This document shows positions 8,016-15,859 of a stretch of 64,000 nt of DNA, piece after piece. Location of the stretch: assembly GCF_003388735.1 (NCBI RefSeq), contig NZ_QUBQ01000002.1, forward strand, positions 186,001-250,000. Direction: 5' to 3'. Below the pieces are notes generated by a model. That model had not been told where the DNA came from. It did no database searches and saw only the letters and a program-made list of their open reading frames with translations. Each line of letters opens with the position of its first letter. The stretch's first letter is position 1. The position numbers and the translations under genes were made by a program. This DNA comes from Paenibacillus paeoniae (GTDB lineage: Bacteria; Bacillota; Bacilli; Paenibacillales; Paenibacillaceae).

Positions 8016-9227
8016 TTATGATTTCCTAATCCAATACTCATTCAACAGCTTCAAGAACAAATTAGGGAACGGAAGCTTGTCCATCTCTTCCCGTGCAATC
8101 CAGCGATAGCGTTCTTGCCGCTCATCCTCCAAGCCTGCAACGCCGGCTGCCGCCTCATCAGTCTGACCCCTTGTCAGATACAGCGCGGCGCTTTCTGCGG
8201 CGAGTTCACTGGCGACAATGCCCATATCGGCCGCATACACCCTCATCCGCCAGTGGATATGGCTGAAGATGTGGTCCGCATCCGCGAACCACCCTGTCGG
8301 GCGAATCAGCAAGCCGGCATCCGTCTCCAGCATCCGAATTGCAGCCTCAGCCAGCTCGCCCTGCTCCTTCGGCGCCGATTCCGCGAATAGCCCGCTCTTA
8401 TCACCTTCCAGAAGCAAATGCGGCAGCTCCCACATCTGCGCCAGCAGACCGGTATCGGGACGCTGGCGAACGAGCACCTTGCCTGCGTGTTCAGCGACAC
8501 CCTCGACAATAACCGCCAAGCGATATTCATGCCTAGGCGGCTTGGCTTTGGTCTTGATCGGAAGCTCCGTCTCGCGTCCCGCCATTCGCGCAGCGCAGTG
8601 CTCCATTACGGGACACGGCAAGCAGCTAGGCGACTTCGGCGTGCAGACGAGCGCACCAAGCTCCATCAGCGCCTGATTGAAATCTCCTGCCGCCCCTTCC
8701 GGGATGAGGCCTCCAGCGAGCTTCTCAATGCCTACTCTTGTAGACGGCTTCGCAATGTCATCTTCCAGACAGAAGTAACGAGAGAGCACCCTCATCACGT
8801 TGCCATCTACCGCAGGCTCCGGCCGATTAAAGGCAATGCTCATAATCGCCCCTGTCGTATAAGGTCCGACTCCTTTCAGGCTCGACACTGCATCCTTATC
8901 GTCTGGGATAATGCCCATATATCGCTCCATAACCATCTTCGCGCCCGCCTGCAAATTTCTCGCCCTGGAATAATAGCCGAGGCCTTCCCAACATTTCAGC
9001 ACTTCTTCTTCCGGTGCTTCCGCCAATGCCTGAACAGTCGGGAAATTAGCCATGAATCGCTCGAAGTAAGGAATAACCGTATCGACCCTTGTCTGCTGCA
9101 GCATAATTTCGGATACCCATATCCGGTACGGGTCCTTATTCTGTCGCCACGGCAGGTCCCGATTGCCCCTTCTATACCAGGCCAGCAGCTCCTGACTAAA
9201 ATATTGCTTCTCCACTTGCATTGTCAT
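8016..9227 (-). CDS. mutY: A/G-specific adenine DNA glycosylase MutY
   Basis: 403 aa base-excision repair enzyme that removes adenine opposite 8-oxoguanine. N-terminal helix-hairpin-helix glycosylase domain with catalytic Glu40 (SEIMLQQT) and Asp141 (AVDGNV), the hairpin LKGVGPYT (117-124), and the 4Fe-4S cluster motif C195-x6-C202-x2-C205-x5-C211. The C-terminal ~150 residues form the NUDIX-like domain that recognises 8-oxoG. Start ATG 9225-9227 has an AAGGA site 11 bases upstream. First gene of a likely mutY-eda unit, divergent from the cytochrome gene; two TATAAT-like elements lie in the shared upstream region (9280-9300). Confidence 0.97.
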   Translation of the reverse strand: MTMQVEKQYFSQELLAWYRRGNRDLPWRQNKDPYRIWVSEIMLQQTRVDTVIPYFERFMANFPTVQALAEAPEEEVLKCWEGLGYYSRARNLQAGAKMVMERYMGIIPDDKDAVSSLKGVGPYTTGAIMSIAFNRPEPAVDGNVMRVLSRYFCLEDDIAKPSTRVGIEKLAGGLIPEGAAGDFNQALMELGALVCTPKSPSCLPCPVMEHCAARMAGRETELPIKTKAKPPRHEYRLAVIVEGVAEHAGKVLVRQRPDTGLLAQMWELPHLLLEGDKSGLFAESAPKEQGELAEAAIRMLETDAGLLIRPTGWFADADHIFSHIHWRMRVYAADMGIVASELAAESAALYLTRGQTDEAAAGVAGLEDERQERYRWIAREEMDKLPFPNLFLKLLNEYWIRKS

Positions 9228-9343
9228 ACTATCGTAATCCTTCCCGTCCTCGGAGTAGTTGTTTGTTCTCGCGCATTACTCTATTATACGGATTATACGC
9301 GTTTTTTCCTATGAATAACATGGAAGAGAAAGGAGGAATTCCT

Positions 9344-9700
9344 TTGATTGCATCTATACATAGCATCAGACTGGTTAAGGGATTTGCCATTCTTGCCTTG
9401 ATGGCAGCATTGGTTGCGTGCGGCGGCAAGGCAGGAGGGAAGAAGGAGTCGGTACACTTGAAGGACGCTCCATCCAAGGTTGCTGCCGTCTACCAATCCC
9501 GCTGCCTGAACTGCCACGGCAATGATTTGCAAGGCCGTGTCGGCGCCAATACGAATTTGCAGCAGGTCGGCTCCCGTATGAGCTTCGAGGAAATTGCCGC
9601 CCAGATCGAGCAAGGAAAAGGACTTATGCCGGGCTTCGCTGATTCCTTGTCACAGAACGAAATCGACGGTCTGTCCGAATGGCTGGCTACCAAACAATAG
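9344..9700 (+). CDS. lipoprotein cytochrome c (CccB/c551-like)
   Basis: About 118 aa. TTG start at 9344, seven bases after AGGAGG; ATG 9311 upstream has no ribosome site. A lipoprotein signal ends in lipobox LVAC with Cys26 as lipid attachment site, so the protein is tethered outside the membrane. One covalent heme site, CLNCH (54-58), with Met95 in GLMPGF as likely second axial ligand. Small monoheme cytochromes of this type in Bacillus pass electrons from a bc complex to terminal oxidase. No oxidase genes are adjacent. Divergent from mutY. Confidence 0.9.
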   Translation: MIASIHSIRLVKGFAILALMAALVACGGKAGGKKESVHLKDAPSKVAAVYQSRCLNCHGNDLQGRVGANTNLQQVGSRMSFEEIAAQIEQGKGLMPGFADSLSQNEIDGLSEWLATKQ

Positions 9701-9784
9701 AGCCCTATCGGAAGCGTTAATTGCTCTGACTAGCTACAAAGGGTGAACGAAGGTTGCTTTCTGATCAAGGCGATCATAAGCCGA

Positions 9785-9835
9785 AAAAAATGGCGGCTCC
9801 AGGAAGGAATATCATCCTGAACACCGCCATTTTTT
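9785..9835. terminator. bidirectional terminator
   Basis: AAAAAATGGCGG pairs with CCGCCATTTTTT across a 27-base interior. A- and T-tracts flank both sides, so it serves the cytochrome gene (+) and the small minus-strand gene ending at 9901. Confidence 0.85.
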
Positions 9836-9900
9836 ATACGTTTTTCATGAAGTGAACCCTCTGCTTAAGCGAACCTTAAGGATAGCTCATATCTATTTGA

Positions 9901-10128
9901 TCAATAACCGATATAATGCCCGTTGGACTTCGGAGACTTGTGGTCGTAGTGGACTGCGGGACCCGAGTAGAACCAATGGGTTTCCCCCATTTGAGGATGG
10001 GCCGGAAATAAGTCGCCTTGAACGAGCAGTAGGTCATCTCCCCAATCGTTGGAATACATTCCGTCATACTGGACCCACTGCCCTGTCTTGAACCGTCGTT
10101 TCGCGCTTTGCTGACGTCCTCTGTTCAT
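9901..10128 (-). CDS. small conserved-looking protein, unknown function
   Basis: 75 aa, soluble, rich in Trp, Tyr, His and Asp (GQWVQYDGMYSNDWGDD, HWFYSGPAVHYDHK). A good GAGGAG site lies seven bases before the ATG and a terminator follows, so it is probably real. I do not recognise the family. It follows acpS by 58 bases on the same strand and may be the last gene of that transcript. Confidence 0.7.
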   Translation of the reverse strand: MNRGRQQSAKRRFKTGQWVQYDGMYSNDWGDDLLLVQGDLFPAHPQMGETHWFYSGPAVHYDHKSPKSNGHYIGY

Positions 10129-10186
10129 TGCAATTCTCCTCTCGCCGCATATCTACTACTATTACATTCGCAGTATGGGCCAAAGG

Positions 10187-10585
10187 TTACAAATTTAACC
10201 GTTCCACAACGGCAAAAGCTGAAGCGACAGTGCGTTCATGCGTAATCGTTATATGAACGACGGTTCCCGACTCATGCAGCCCCAATCGACTCCATGAATC
10301 CGATGACAGCTTGCAGATTGGCTTGCCGGAAGCATCTCGGCCGATGTCGATATCTCCAAATCCAAGCTGAGCGCCGATGCCGCAGCCAAATGACTTCGAG
10401 ACCGCTTCCTTTGCGGCGAACCGTCCCGCGACATACTGATGCAAACGCGTTCCTGTATACGCTGCACAAGCGTCCCGTTCGCCAGGAGTCAATATACGCT
10501 GCATGAACCGTTCTCCAAGCTTGCTCTCCAGCATTTCGGAGACTCGCGTTACATCCGTCAAATCATGCCCGATCCCTAATATCAT
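10187..10585 (-). CDS. acpS: holo-[acyl-carrier-protein] synthase
   Basis: 132 aa phosphopantetheinyl transferase that moves 4'-phosphopantetheine from CoA onto apo-ACP. Mg-binding Asp8 in GIGHDLTDV and Glu in RFAAKEAVSKSFG are both present, as is the ITHE motif near the C-terminus. Start ATG 10583-10585 follows an AAGGGGGC site; a longer frame to 10642 would overlap the copC-copD stop and lacks support. In Bacillus acpS starts another operon; here it follows a copper or metal gene pair by 54 bases. Confidence 0.95.
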   Translation of the reverse strand: MILGIGHDLTDVTRVSEMLESKLGERFMQRILTPGERDACAAYTGTRLHQYVAGRFAAKEAVSKSFGCGIGAQLGFGDIDIGRDASGKPICKLSSDSWSRLGLHESGTVVHITITHERTVASAFAVVERLNL

Positions 10586-10638
10586 GCCTGCGCCCCCTTT
10601 TTCCATGAAGGAGACATTAGCAGATGGCATTAAGGATG

Positions 10639-12759
10639 TCAAGGCGAAAGGCTCGTATCGCTGACCAGCTTCTCGTACATGAATGTTTCTCCGCTTTGAT
10701 CCTTGAAGCGTACGAGTAGACGTCCGTCCTCAGTTGCGCTGAAATATACGCCTTCGGATTCGTACGTATATTTATTGAACCCTGGGAAGCCGAATGGATC
10801 CTTATCACCAGGCTGTTTCTCGACAGGAATGGCGATTGACTCAGCAGCAGCTCCAGTCTCCGGAACAAATTCCACCCGAAGCTCATCCGGTTCGCCTTGA
10901 TCCTCCCGCAGCCATACATCCAGCTTCGCATGCTGAGCACCGCTCTGGCTTTCATTGACCCGAAGCCGAAGCGTCATGTGCGCATTCTCGCCCATCACAT
11001 GCCAATAGATAGGCTCTCTAGCTGCATTCGGCGGCGAATAAGGCGGCGGAGACGTTGTCGATAACCAGCCGGCAACGACAATAAGCGCAATCGCAGCCGC
11101 AATTTCCGCGCGCACGCCCCATATAAGCGCCCGCTCGCCAGAAGCTTTGTTGCGCAGCAGCCTATGAACGGCTGCAATGCCAACAACGAGCAGAAGCAAT
11201 ACGATTTTGGCAAGAGCAAGCCTGCCGTAATCGCTGCCCCACAGCTGGGTCCAGGATGAGAGATGATCCAGCGTCAGCCATACTCCGCTAATTATAATGA
11301 GGACGATGCTAGGCAAAGCATACATCGCGAACTTGTCACCTGCGCGGAGCAAAGCTTCGCTTCCGGCAGGACGATAAGTGAGCATCCATAGGCCGGTCAA
11401 TCCGCCGAACCAAAGGGCCGCCGTACCCATATGAACGGTATGAGCGATAATCGCAACCATCGCATCTTCAGCCGCTGCATAAGCATGACCCGTCAGCGGG
11501 AAGGTGATGATGATGCCAGCCGCAAGCAGCCATTTGACCGGATTGGCCCACACAGCCTCTCGCTTCGGCGCAAACGCAAGCAGCAAAATAATGATGGCAG
11601 CGGTCGGCCGCATGAAGGCGACCTTGCCTACCATAGTCTGCGATAAAATATCGTTCCAGGCAATGCCGCTGAACTGTGACGCCAGCATATCGATCCGGCT
11701 CCAGCCTGTCGCAATCCAGATAATCGCGGCTGCTGCAATAACGAATTGCTCCGCTCGAAGCGTGAAGCCAGCAGGAGGCTCGATGCTCTCTGATCTCCAC
11801 AACGCATAACGGAAAAACAAAATACCTCCGGCTGCCATTGCAGCCAGCACCTCTGCAATACGCAGGAATACCATCAGAGAATGGCCTCCCGCATGGTTAT
11901 GCTCCTCGTCGCTGCCCCCTGCACCCGTTGCCGTTGATCCACCGCTTTCACTTCCAGTCGGCGCCTCCGTCTCGCCTTCGATGACGCCGCTTGCTTCTTC
12001 AGCTCCGTCCACATCGTCTGTCGGTTCAGCATCCGCCGGGTCTGGCGCAAGACCGCTGCCTGTGTCAGTCTCTAACGTCTCGCTGCTTGCCGGCTCATCT
12101 GGCGAAGAGCCGTCCGTACCGTCAGGCTGCCCCGTTGGAAGGGCACCTTCGCTTGCATCCTGTGTCGGCGTTGACACCGGACTCGCCGAGCCGGCTGCCA
12201 TTGATGGCTCCTGCTTAAGGGGGCCCTCCGGTGACGGAGTCACGGATGGCTTCGGCGTTACAGTAACGCCCGGTGAAGTCGTTGAACTCGTCGCTGATGG
12301 AGCCTGCGACGGTTTAGCAGTCGCAGACGGCTTGACGCTGCCGCCTGAGCCGCCATCCAGCGAAGCTGTATCATCAGGCGCCTTCGTCTCCAGCTCTACG
12401 CCGATAGAAAATGAATAGGAGCCGTCCGTCACATGTGTATCAAGAGACAACACCTGCCACTTGACCTTATACACGCCTTGCTCCAGCTTTGGTATCGTCA
12501 GAATAAGCGTCTGGTCGCCATCACTGCTGAGCGTCGTTCCCTTCACTTCACCGCCCGAGTCGTTCTGGAGTGTAATGGAGCTCATTTTGGTATCGATTTT
12601 TTCAGTAAATGTAAGCTTGATCTGAGATGGCGAGCTATCCAGAACCGCATTGGCCAGCGGGGAGGACTGATAAATATAGGCATGTGCCGAAACGAAGCTC
12701 GGCAGGCATGCCCATACCACCAGCAGAATAGCCAGTAAGGAATAACTTTTTTTCATCAT
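10639..12759 (-). CDS. CopC-CopD fusion copper protein (YcnJ-like)
   Basis: 706 aa. Signal peptide (cut after VSAHA-type site near residue 25) then a CopC beta-sandwich domain (~25-125) starting with His, as CopC copper sites do. Residues ~130-290 are a very long Ser/Thr/Pro/Gly/Ala/Asp/Glu-rich linker. From ~295 eight or so TM helices form the CopD domain, with His in TM loops (AYAAAEDAMVAIIAHTVHMG). A short extracytoplasmic C-terminal domain ends the protein. The layout matches B. subtilis YcnJ, linked to copper uptake. It starts three bases after the DUF4198 stop, so translation is probably coupled; no clear ribosome site of its own. Confidence 0.85.
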   Translation of the reverse strand: MMKKSYSLLAILLVVWACLPSFVSAHAYIYQSSPLANAVLDSSPSQIKLTFTEKIDTKMSSITLQNDSGGEVKGTTLSSDGDQTLILTIPKLEQGVYKVKWQVLSLDTHVTDGSYSFSIGVELETKAPDDTASLDGGSGGSVKPSATAKPSQAPSATSSTTSPGVTVTPKPSVTPSPEGPLKQEPSMAAGSASPVSTPTQDASEGALPTGQPDGTDGSSPDEPASSETLETDTGSGLAPDPADAEPTDDVDGAEEASGVIEGETEAPTGSESGGSTATGAGGSDEEHNHAGGHSLMVFLRIAEVLAAMAAGGILFFRYALWRSESIEPPAGFTLRAEQFVIAAAAIIWIATGWSRIDMLASQFSGIAWNDILSQTMVGKVAFMRPTAAIIILLLAFAPKREAVWANPVKWLLAAGIIITFPLTGHAYAAAEDAMVAIIAHTVHMGTAALWFGGLTGLWMLTYRPAGSEALLRAGDKFAMYALPSIVLIIISGVWLTLDHLSSWTQLWGSDYGRLALAKIVLLLLVVGIAAVHRLLRNKASGERALIWGVRAEIAAAIALIVVAGWLSTTSPPPYSPPNAAREPIYWHVMGENAHMTLRLRVNESQSGAQHAKLDVWLREDQGEPDELRVEFVPETGAAAESIAIPVEKQPGDKDPFGFPGFNKYTYESEGVYFSATEDGRLLVRFKDQSGETFMYEKLVSDTSLSP

Positions 12760-12762
12760 GCG

Positions 12763-13827
12763 TTATTTCGTGTAAATCGCAACTGCGGCTCTGGATTCGC
12801 CAACGGCCGGGAAGTATTCCACGGTCGCGCCTGCCGCCTCTGCTATGGCGCGCAGTGCGCCAGCTTCCTGGGAAGCGTAGTTTGAATCGATAAAGTTGCG
12901 GATGAAGTCAGCGGATGCTTTCGTTACGCCCTTCTCCACTTTTACAGCGCCCTCCTGCGCGATTACTCCGTCAACATAAACATGCGGAGCACTGGAGGAT
13001 GGCTTGCCCGGCAGCTTCGGCGATTCATTCTGGACAGTGAACGTCATGGTCGCCTCATAGCTCGTCTGATCGTATTCGCCTTCCTTGGCTTCCTTCGTTG
13101 CCGGCTTTGCGCGTACGAGATAGTAGTCTGCCGCGCCAGTCTTAAACGTTACAGTACCGTTCTTGTCCGTTACAAGCTGAGTCGGCTCGGAGTTGCTGCG
13201 GCGGATAACATCCACATTCGTGTCCGCCAATGGCTCGCCCTTCAGCAGCAATTGGATGGATACTTCTTCGCCAGCTGTCACGGCTGCCGGATTAAAGAGA
13301 GGGATCAGCTCTGCACGATCGGGGCTAACTTCCTTGGAAAAGCCTTGGAGTGCCTTCACGCGCTCAATGACTGGAATATCGCTCACCGCAACGAATGACT
13401 TCGCGCTCCGCAGCGTACGGCTGCCTACGCCGCCATGCTTGAAGACGCTGTCTCCTTCAACCGAAACGATATAAGCGCCCGGCGTATTCGACTTGAACGA
13501 TGCTACAAAATAATTGTTGACCGCAGGCTCAGTCTCCGTAGCTGCTTCCCCTGTGTAGAATCTGGTTCCCGTAATATCGGACTTTACGCCGCCTGGCGTC
13601 GTAACGAACACCTTGGATGTATCGGTGCTCCATTGTCCTGCAATGCGATAGCTCTTGTGCTCATTGGAATGATTGCCAAGCATAAGTTCAACATAAGATA
13701 CTTGCCCCGGCGCCACTATGGGCGAATTGGTCTGCGACCAGCCGTCATGGGCGAATACGGGTATTGCCGCGCTGACCGTCAATACGGCTGCCAGCAGCGC
13801 ACCTGTCATTTTTTTGCGAATAGACAT
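12763..13827 (-). CDS. secreted DUF4198-type metal-associated protein
   Basis: 354 aa with a Sec signal peptide ending PVFA|HD. The mature N-terminus begins HDGW, and the next ~240 residues are beta-rich Ig-like modules (VEGDSVFKHGGVG; VTAGEEVSIQLLLKGEPL). This fits DUF4198, a family of periplasmic or surface proteins linked to nickel/cobalt and other metal transport. The ATG lies ten bases after GGAGG. First gene of a likely operon with the CopC-CopD protein and possibly acpS. The exact metal is not known. Confidence 0.75.
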   Translation of the reverse strand: MSIRKKMTGALLAAVLTVSAAIPVFAHDGWSQTNSPIVAPGQVSYVELMLGNHSNEHKSYRIAGQWSTDTSKVFVTTPGGVKSDITGTRFYTGEAATETEPAVNNYFVASFKSNTPGAYIVSVEGDSVFKHGGVGSRTLRSAKSFVAVSDIPVIERVKALQGFSKEVSPDRAELIPLFNPAAVTAGEEVSIQLLLKGEPLADTNVDVIRRSNSEPTQLVTDKNGTVTFKTGAADYYLVRAKPATKEAKEGEYDQTSYEATMTFTVQNESPKLPGKPSSSAPHVYVDGVIAQEGAVKVEKGVTKASADFIRNFIDSNYASQEAGALRAIAEAAGATVEYFPAVGESRAAVAIYTK

Positions 13828-13867
13828 CCTAAATCAACCTCCATTATCATTTAATATTAACTTACAT

Positions 13868-13934
13868 ATTGTAACAAGGGTCGACCATATAGACATGACC
13901 CGAACGAGTCATATAAATGTGAACGAATTGTGAA
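13868..13934 (-). promoter_or_regulatory. promoter region with TTCACA direct repeats (PhoP-box-like)
   Basis: On the minus strand TTCACA occurs twice with a five-base gap (13929-13934 and 13918-13923), an 11-bp period as in PhoP/OmpR-type sites. Between the repeats and a TACAAT -10-like element (13868-13873) lies an imperfect dyad ATGACCCG/CGAGTCAT (13895-13912). No good -35 is present, which fits an activated promoter for the DUF4198-copCD operon. Confidence 0.4.
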
Positions 13935-14001
13935 CGAACGTCTTTCCCTCCTTTTTTACGGCAAAAAAGTGGCATATCTTCTTGTAAGTCCTATAAACAA
14001 A

Positions 14002-14047
14002 GAAAAAGCTGCTCCTCAGCAACCAGTTACGGTTCCGGGGGACAGCT
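14002..14047 (-). terminator. terminator of the brx-nadE operon
   Basis: Minus-strand AGCTGTCC pairs with GGAGCAGCT and is followed by TTTTT. It lies 25 bases after the nadE stop. Confidence 0.75.
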
Positions 14048-14071
14048 CTCTTCTATCGTGCTTTATTTCAA

Positions 14072-14881
14072 TTAAATGCCTGGAATGAGCGACCGCTTAT
14101 GCTCGGTTTTCAAATATTGCTTTTCAAGCTTCTCGCGTGCCTCTTGGGCAATCTCTTTGCCCTCCAGGTAGTCGCTGTTCTCATCGTACTTGATGCCAAG
14201 CTCGTCCTCGTCTGTTTGCCCTTCCCATAGACCGGCCGTCGGCGCTTTGTGCAGCACGCTGTCCGGCACTCCCAATTGGGCTGCTAAGAGCTTTACTTGA
14301 CGTTTATTCAACGTACTTAATGGAGTAAGATCGACGGCTCCATCGCCCCACTTCGTATAGAAGCCGGTAACCGCTTCGGAAGCATGATCCGTTCCGACCA
14401 CCAGCAAGTTCATATCGAAGGCGAGGGCATACTGCATGACCATACGAGTTCTCGCTTTGACGTTGCCTTTGCCTCCACGGCTAATATGCCGGTGAATGCC
14501 AAGCGACTTGAATCCATGCTCAACCTCAAGAGCAATTTCGTCTACGGCCTCGCCGATATTCGTCTCTACCTTATGCTTGAGGTCGAATGCTTCTGCTACA
14601 GCATAGCTGTCGGCAATATCGACTTGCTTGTCATAAGGCTGGAACACGCCAAGGGTCAAATAATCCTTGCCCGTCTCCGCACGAAGCTCATCGGTCGCAC
14701 GCTTGCAAAGTCCCGCAGCGACTGCGCTGTCAATGCCGCCGCTGATGGCGATCAGCAGACCGGCCGCATTTGCGTCCAGCACATATTTCTTCAAGAAATC
14801 AACCCGCTTGCGAATTTCCGCTTCCGGATCAATCGCTGGCTGTACGCCGAGACGATTAATTATTTCCTCTTGTAGAGTCAT
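14072..14881 (-). CDS. nadE: ammonia-dependent NAD+ synthetase
   Basis: 269 aa, the usual length for the NH3-dependent enzyme that amidates deamido-NAD+ with ATP. The PP-loop SGGIDSA lies near residue 44. Other family stretches are VGTDHASEAVTGFYTKWGDGAVDL and the C-terminal HKR region. No glutaminase domain. It follows the bacilliredoxin gene by 13 bases and shares its terminator. Confidence 0.97.
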   Translation of the reverse strand: MTLQEEIINRLGVQPAIDPEAEIRKRVDFLKKYVLDANAAGLLIAISGGIDSAVAAGLCKRATDELRAETGKDYLTLGVFQPYDKQVDIADSYAVAEAFDLKHKVETNIGEAVDEIALEVEHGFKSLGIHRHISRGGKGNVKARTRMVMQYALAFDMNLLVVGTDHASEAVTGFYTKWGDGAVDLTPLSTLNKRQVKLLAAQLGVPDSVLHKAPTAGLWEGQTDEDELGIKYDENSDYLEGKEIAQEAREKLEKQYLKTEHKRSLIPGI

Positions 14882-14894
14882 CTGGCAGCTCCTA

Positions 14895-15329
14895 TTAACC
14901 GCAATATTTGTTGAATGCGTCCGTCAAGTCTTCTGCAATATCAGCTGCGGAGCGATTCTCGATTTGATGACGTTCAATAAAATGAACCAGCTCTCCGTCC
15001 TTCATCAAAGCAATGGAAGGGGAAGACGGCGGGTATGGCGCAAAATATTCGCGTGCTTTGGCAGTAGCTTCCTTATCTTGACCGGCAAACACGGTATACA
15101 GATGGTTAGGCAGCTTCTCGTTCTGCAGAGCTTGAGCTACGCCTGGACGACATTGGCCTGCCGCGCATCCGCATACGGAATTGATAACGATCAGCGCCGT
15201 TCCTTCCGCGCCGGGTACATGCTCTTCTACTTCTTCTGCTGTGCGAAGCTCCTGAATTCCAAGCTTCGTCAGATCGTCACGCATCGGTTGGACCATATCC
15301 AACATATATCTTTCGAATGACATCGACAT
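14895..15329 (-). CDS. brxB: BrxA/BrxB family bacilliredoxin
   Basis: 144 aa thioredoxin-fold protein that removes bacillithiol from mixed disulfides on proteins. The active-site motif is CGC (in SVCGCAAGQCRPG), followed by another Cys. The C-terminal half (YPPSSPSIALMKDGELVHFIERHQIE) matches the YphP/YqiW family. Start ATG 15327-15329 lies nine bases after AAGGAG. Co-transcribed with nadE. BrxA versus BrxB cannot be settled here. Confidence 0.9.
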   Translation of the reverse strand: MSMSFERYMLDMVQPMRDDLTKLGIQELRTAEEVEEHVPGAEGTALIVINSVCGCAAGQCRPGVAQALQNEKLPNHLYTVFAGQDKEATAKAREYFAPYPPSSPSIALMKDGELVHFIERHQIENRSAADIAEDLTDAFNKYCG

Positions 15330-15388
15330 GCTAACACACTCCTTCAAAGGACTATTTTAAGCTATTATACCGTCCCTTACGAAAATAA

Positions 15389-15416
15389 AGCAACCGGAGT
15401 TGTTACTCCGATTGCT
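15389..15416 (-). terminator. hairpin terminator, minus strand
   Basis: AGCAATCGGAGT pairs with ACTCCGGTTGCT around a short AACA loop and is followed by TTATTTT. It would end transcripts from the kinase and small gene upstream on this strand. Confidence 0.75.
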
Positions 15417-15664
15417 CCTTTCCCGGAGGCCTGTCCCCGAAGCATTGACCTCCACACCGCTAGCGGCATCATGCTTCGGATGAGAGAAGGTTTCTTGCTC
15501 CGGCTCAATGCCCCGCTCGAACCAATCCCGTTCTCCGAAGTGAGAAATCCGATGTCCTTAAGGGATGCAGCCATTGATCATCAGCTATAACGGCGGGATC
15601 GGCCTCTGTGCTCCATTGCTCCAGCGGCGAATTGGTGATTTCTATTACTGATCGCTCCTGTCCG
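15417..15664 (-). pseudogene. possible decayed reading frame
   Basis: Between the small gene and the terminator the minus strand reads like protein in two frames joined by a shift. The first part (about 15490-15660) gives RLPDGQERSVIEITNSPLEQ and continues hydrophilic to a stop. The second (about 15395-15530) gives FGERDWFERGIEPEQE and continues. Neither has a start codon or ribosome site. It may be a frameshifted remnant of a small gene; I do not recognise it. Equally, it could be chance. Confidence 0.25.
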
Positions 15665-15805
15665 TCAGGTAGACGGACGATTCGGACCGTTCAGCTTTTT
15701 GTCGATGCCCGCTTCGCCTTCAGCTCTATTCGACTTGGACTTATTGCTCGCCGCTTGAGCCTTCTGCTCGAGAGAGCTTCCATCTTCTTTTGCTCGATCA
15801 GTCAT
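15665..15805 (-). CDS. small hydrophilic protein, unknown
   Basis: 46 aa, highly charged, rich in Lys, Glu, Ser, Ala and Asn, with no hydrophobic stretch (AKEDGSSLEQKAQAASNKSK). ATG 15803-15805 lies eight bases after a strong AAGGAGG, which is the main support. The composition resembles small spore or stress proteins of Bacillota, but no family is recognised. It starts 54 bases after the kinase stop. A perfect hairpin TCCGTC/GACGGA overlaps its stop codon. Confidence 0.6.
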   Translation of the reverse strand: MTDRAKEDGSSLEQKAQAASNKSKSNRAEGEAGIDKKLNGPNRPST

Positions 15806-15859
15806 GCCAGTAGCCTCCTTGTGTGGATCGCGAATGACTGTACATCCGCTATTCTCCAA

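Noticed and set aside
11981..12418. 145-residue plus-strand frame
   Set aside because: Shadow of the low-complexity linker of the CopC-CopD gene; no ribosome site or family match.
15377..15574. 65-residue minus-strand frame
   Set aside because: It runs through the hairpin terminator at 15389-15416 and has no ribosome site.
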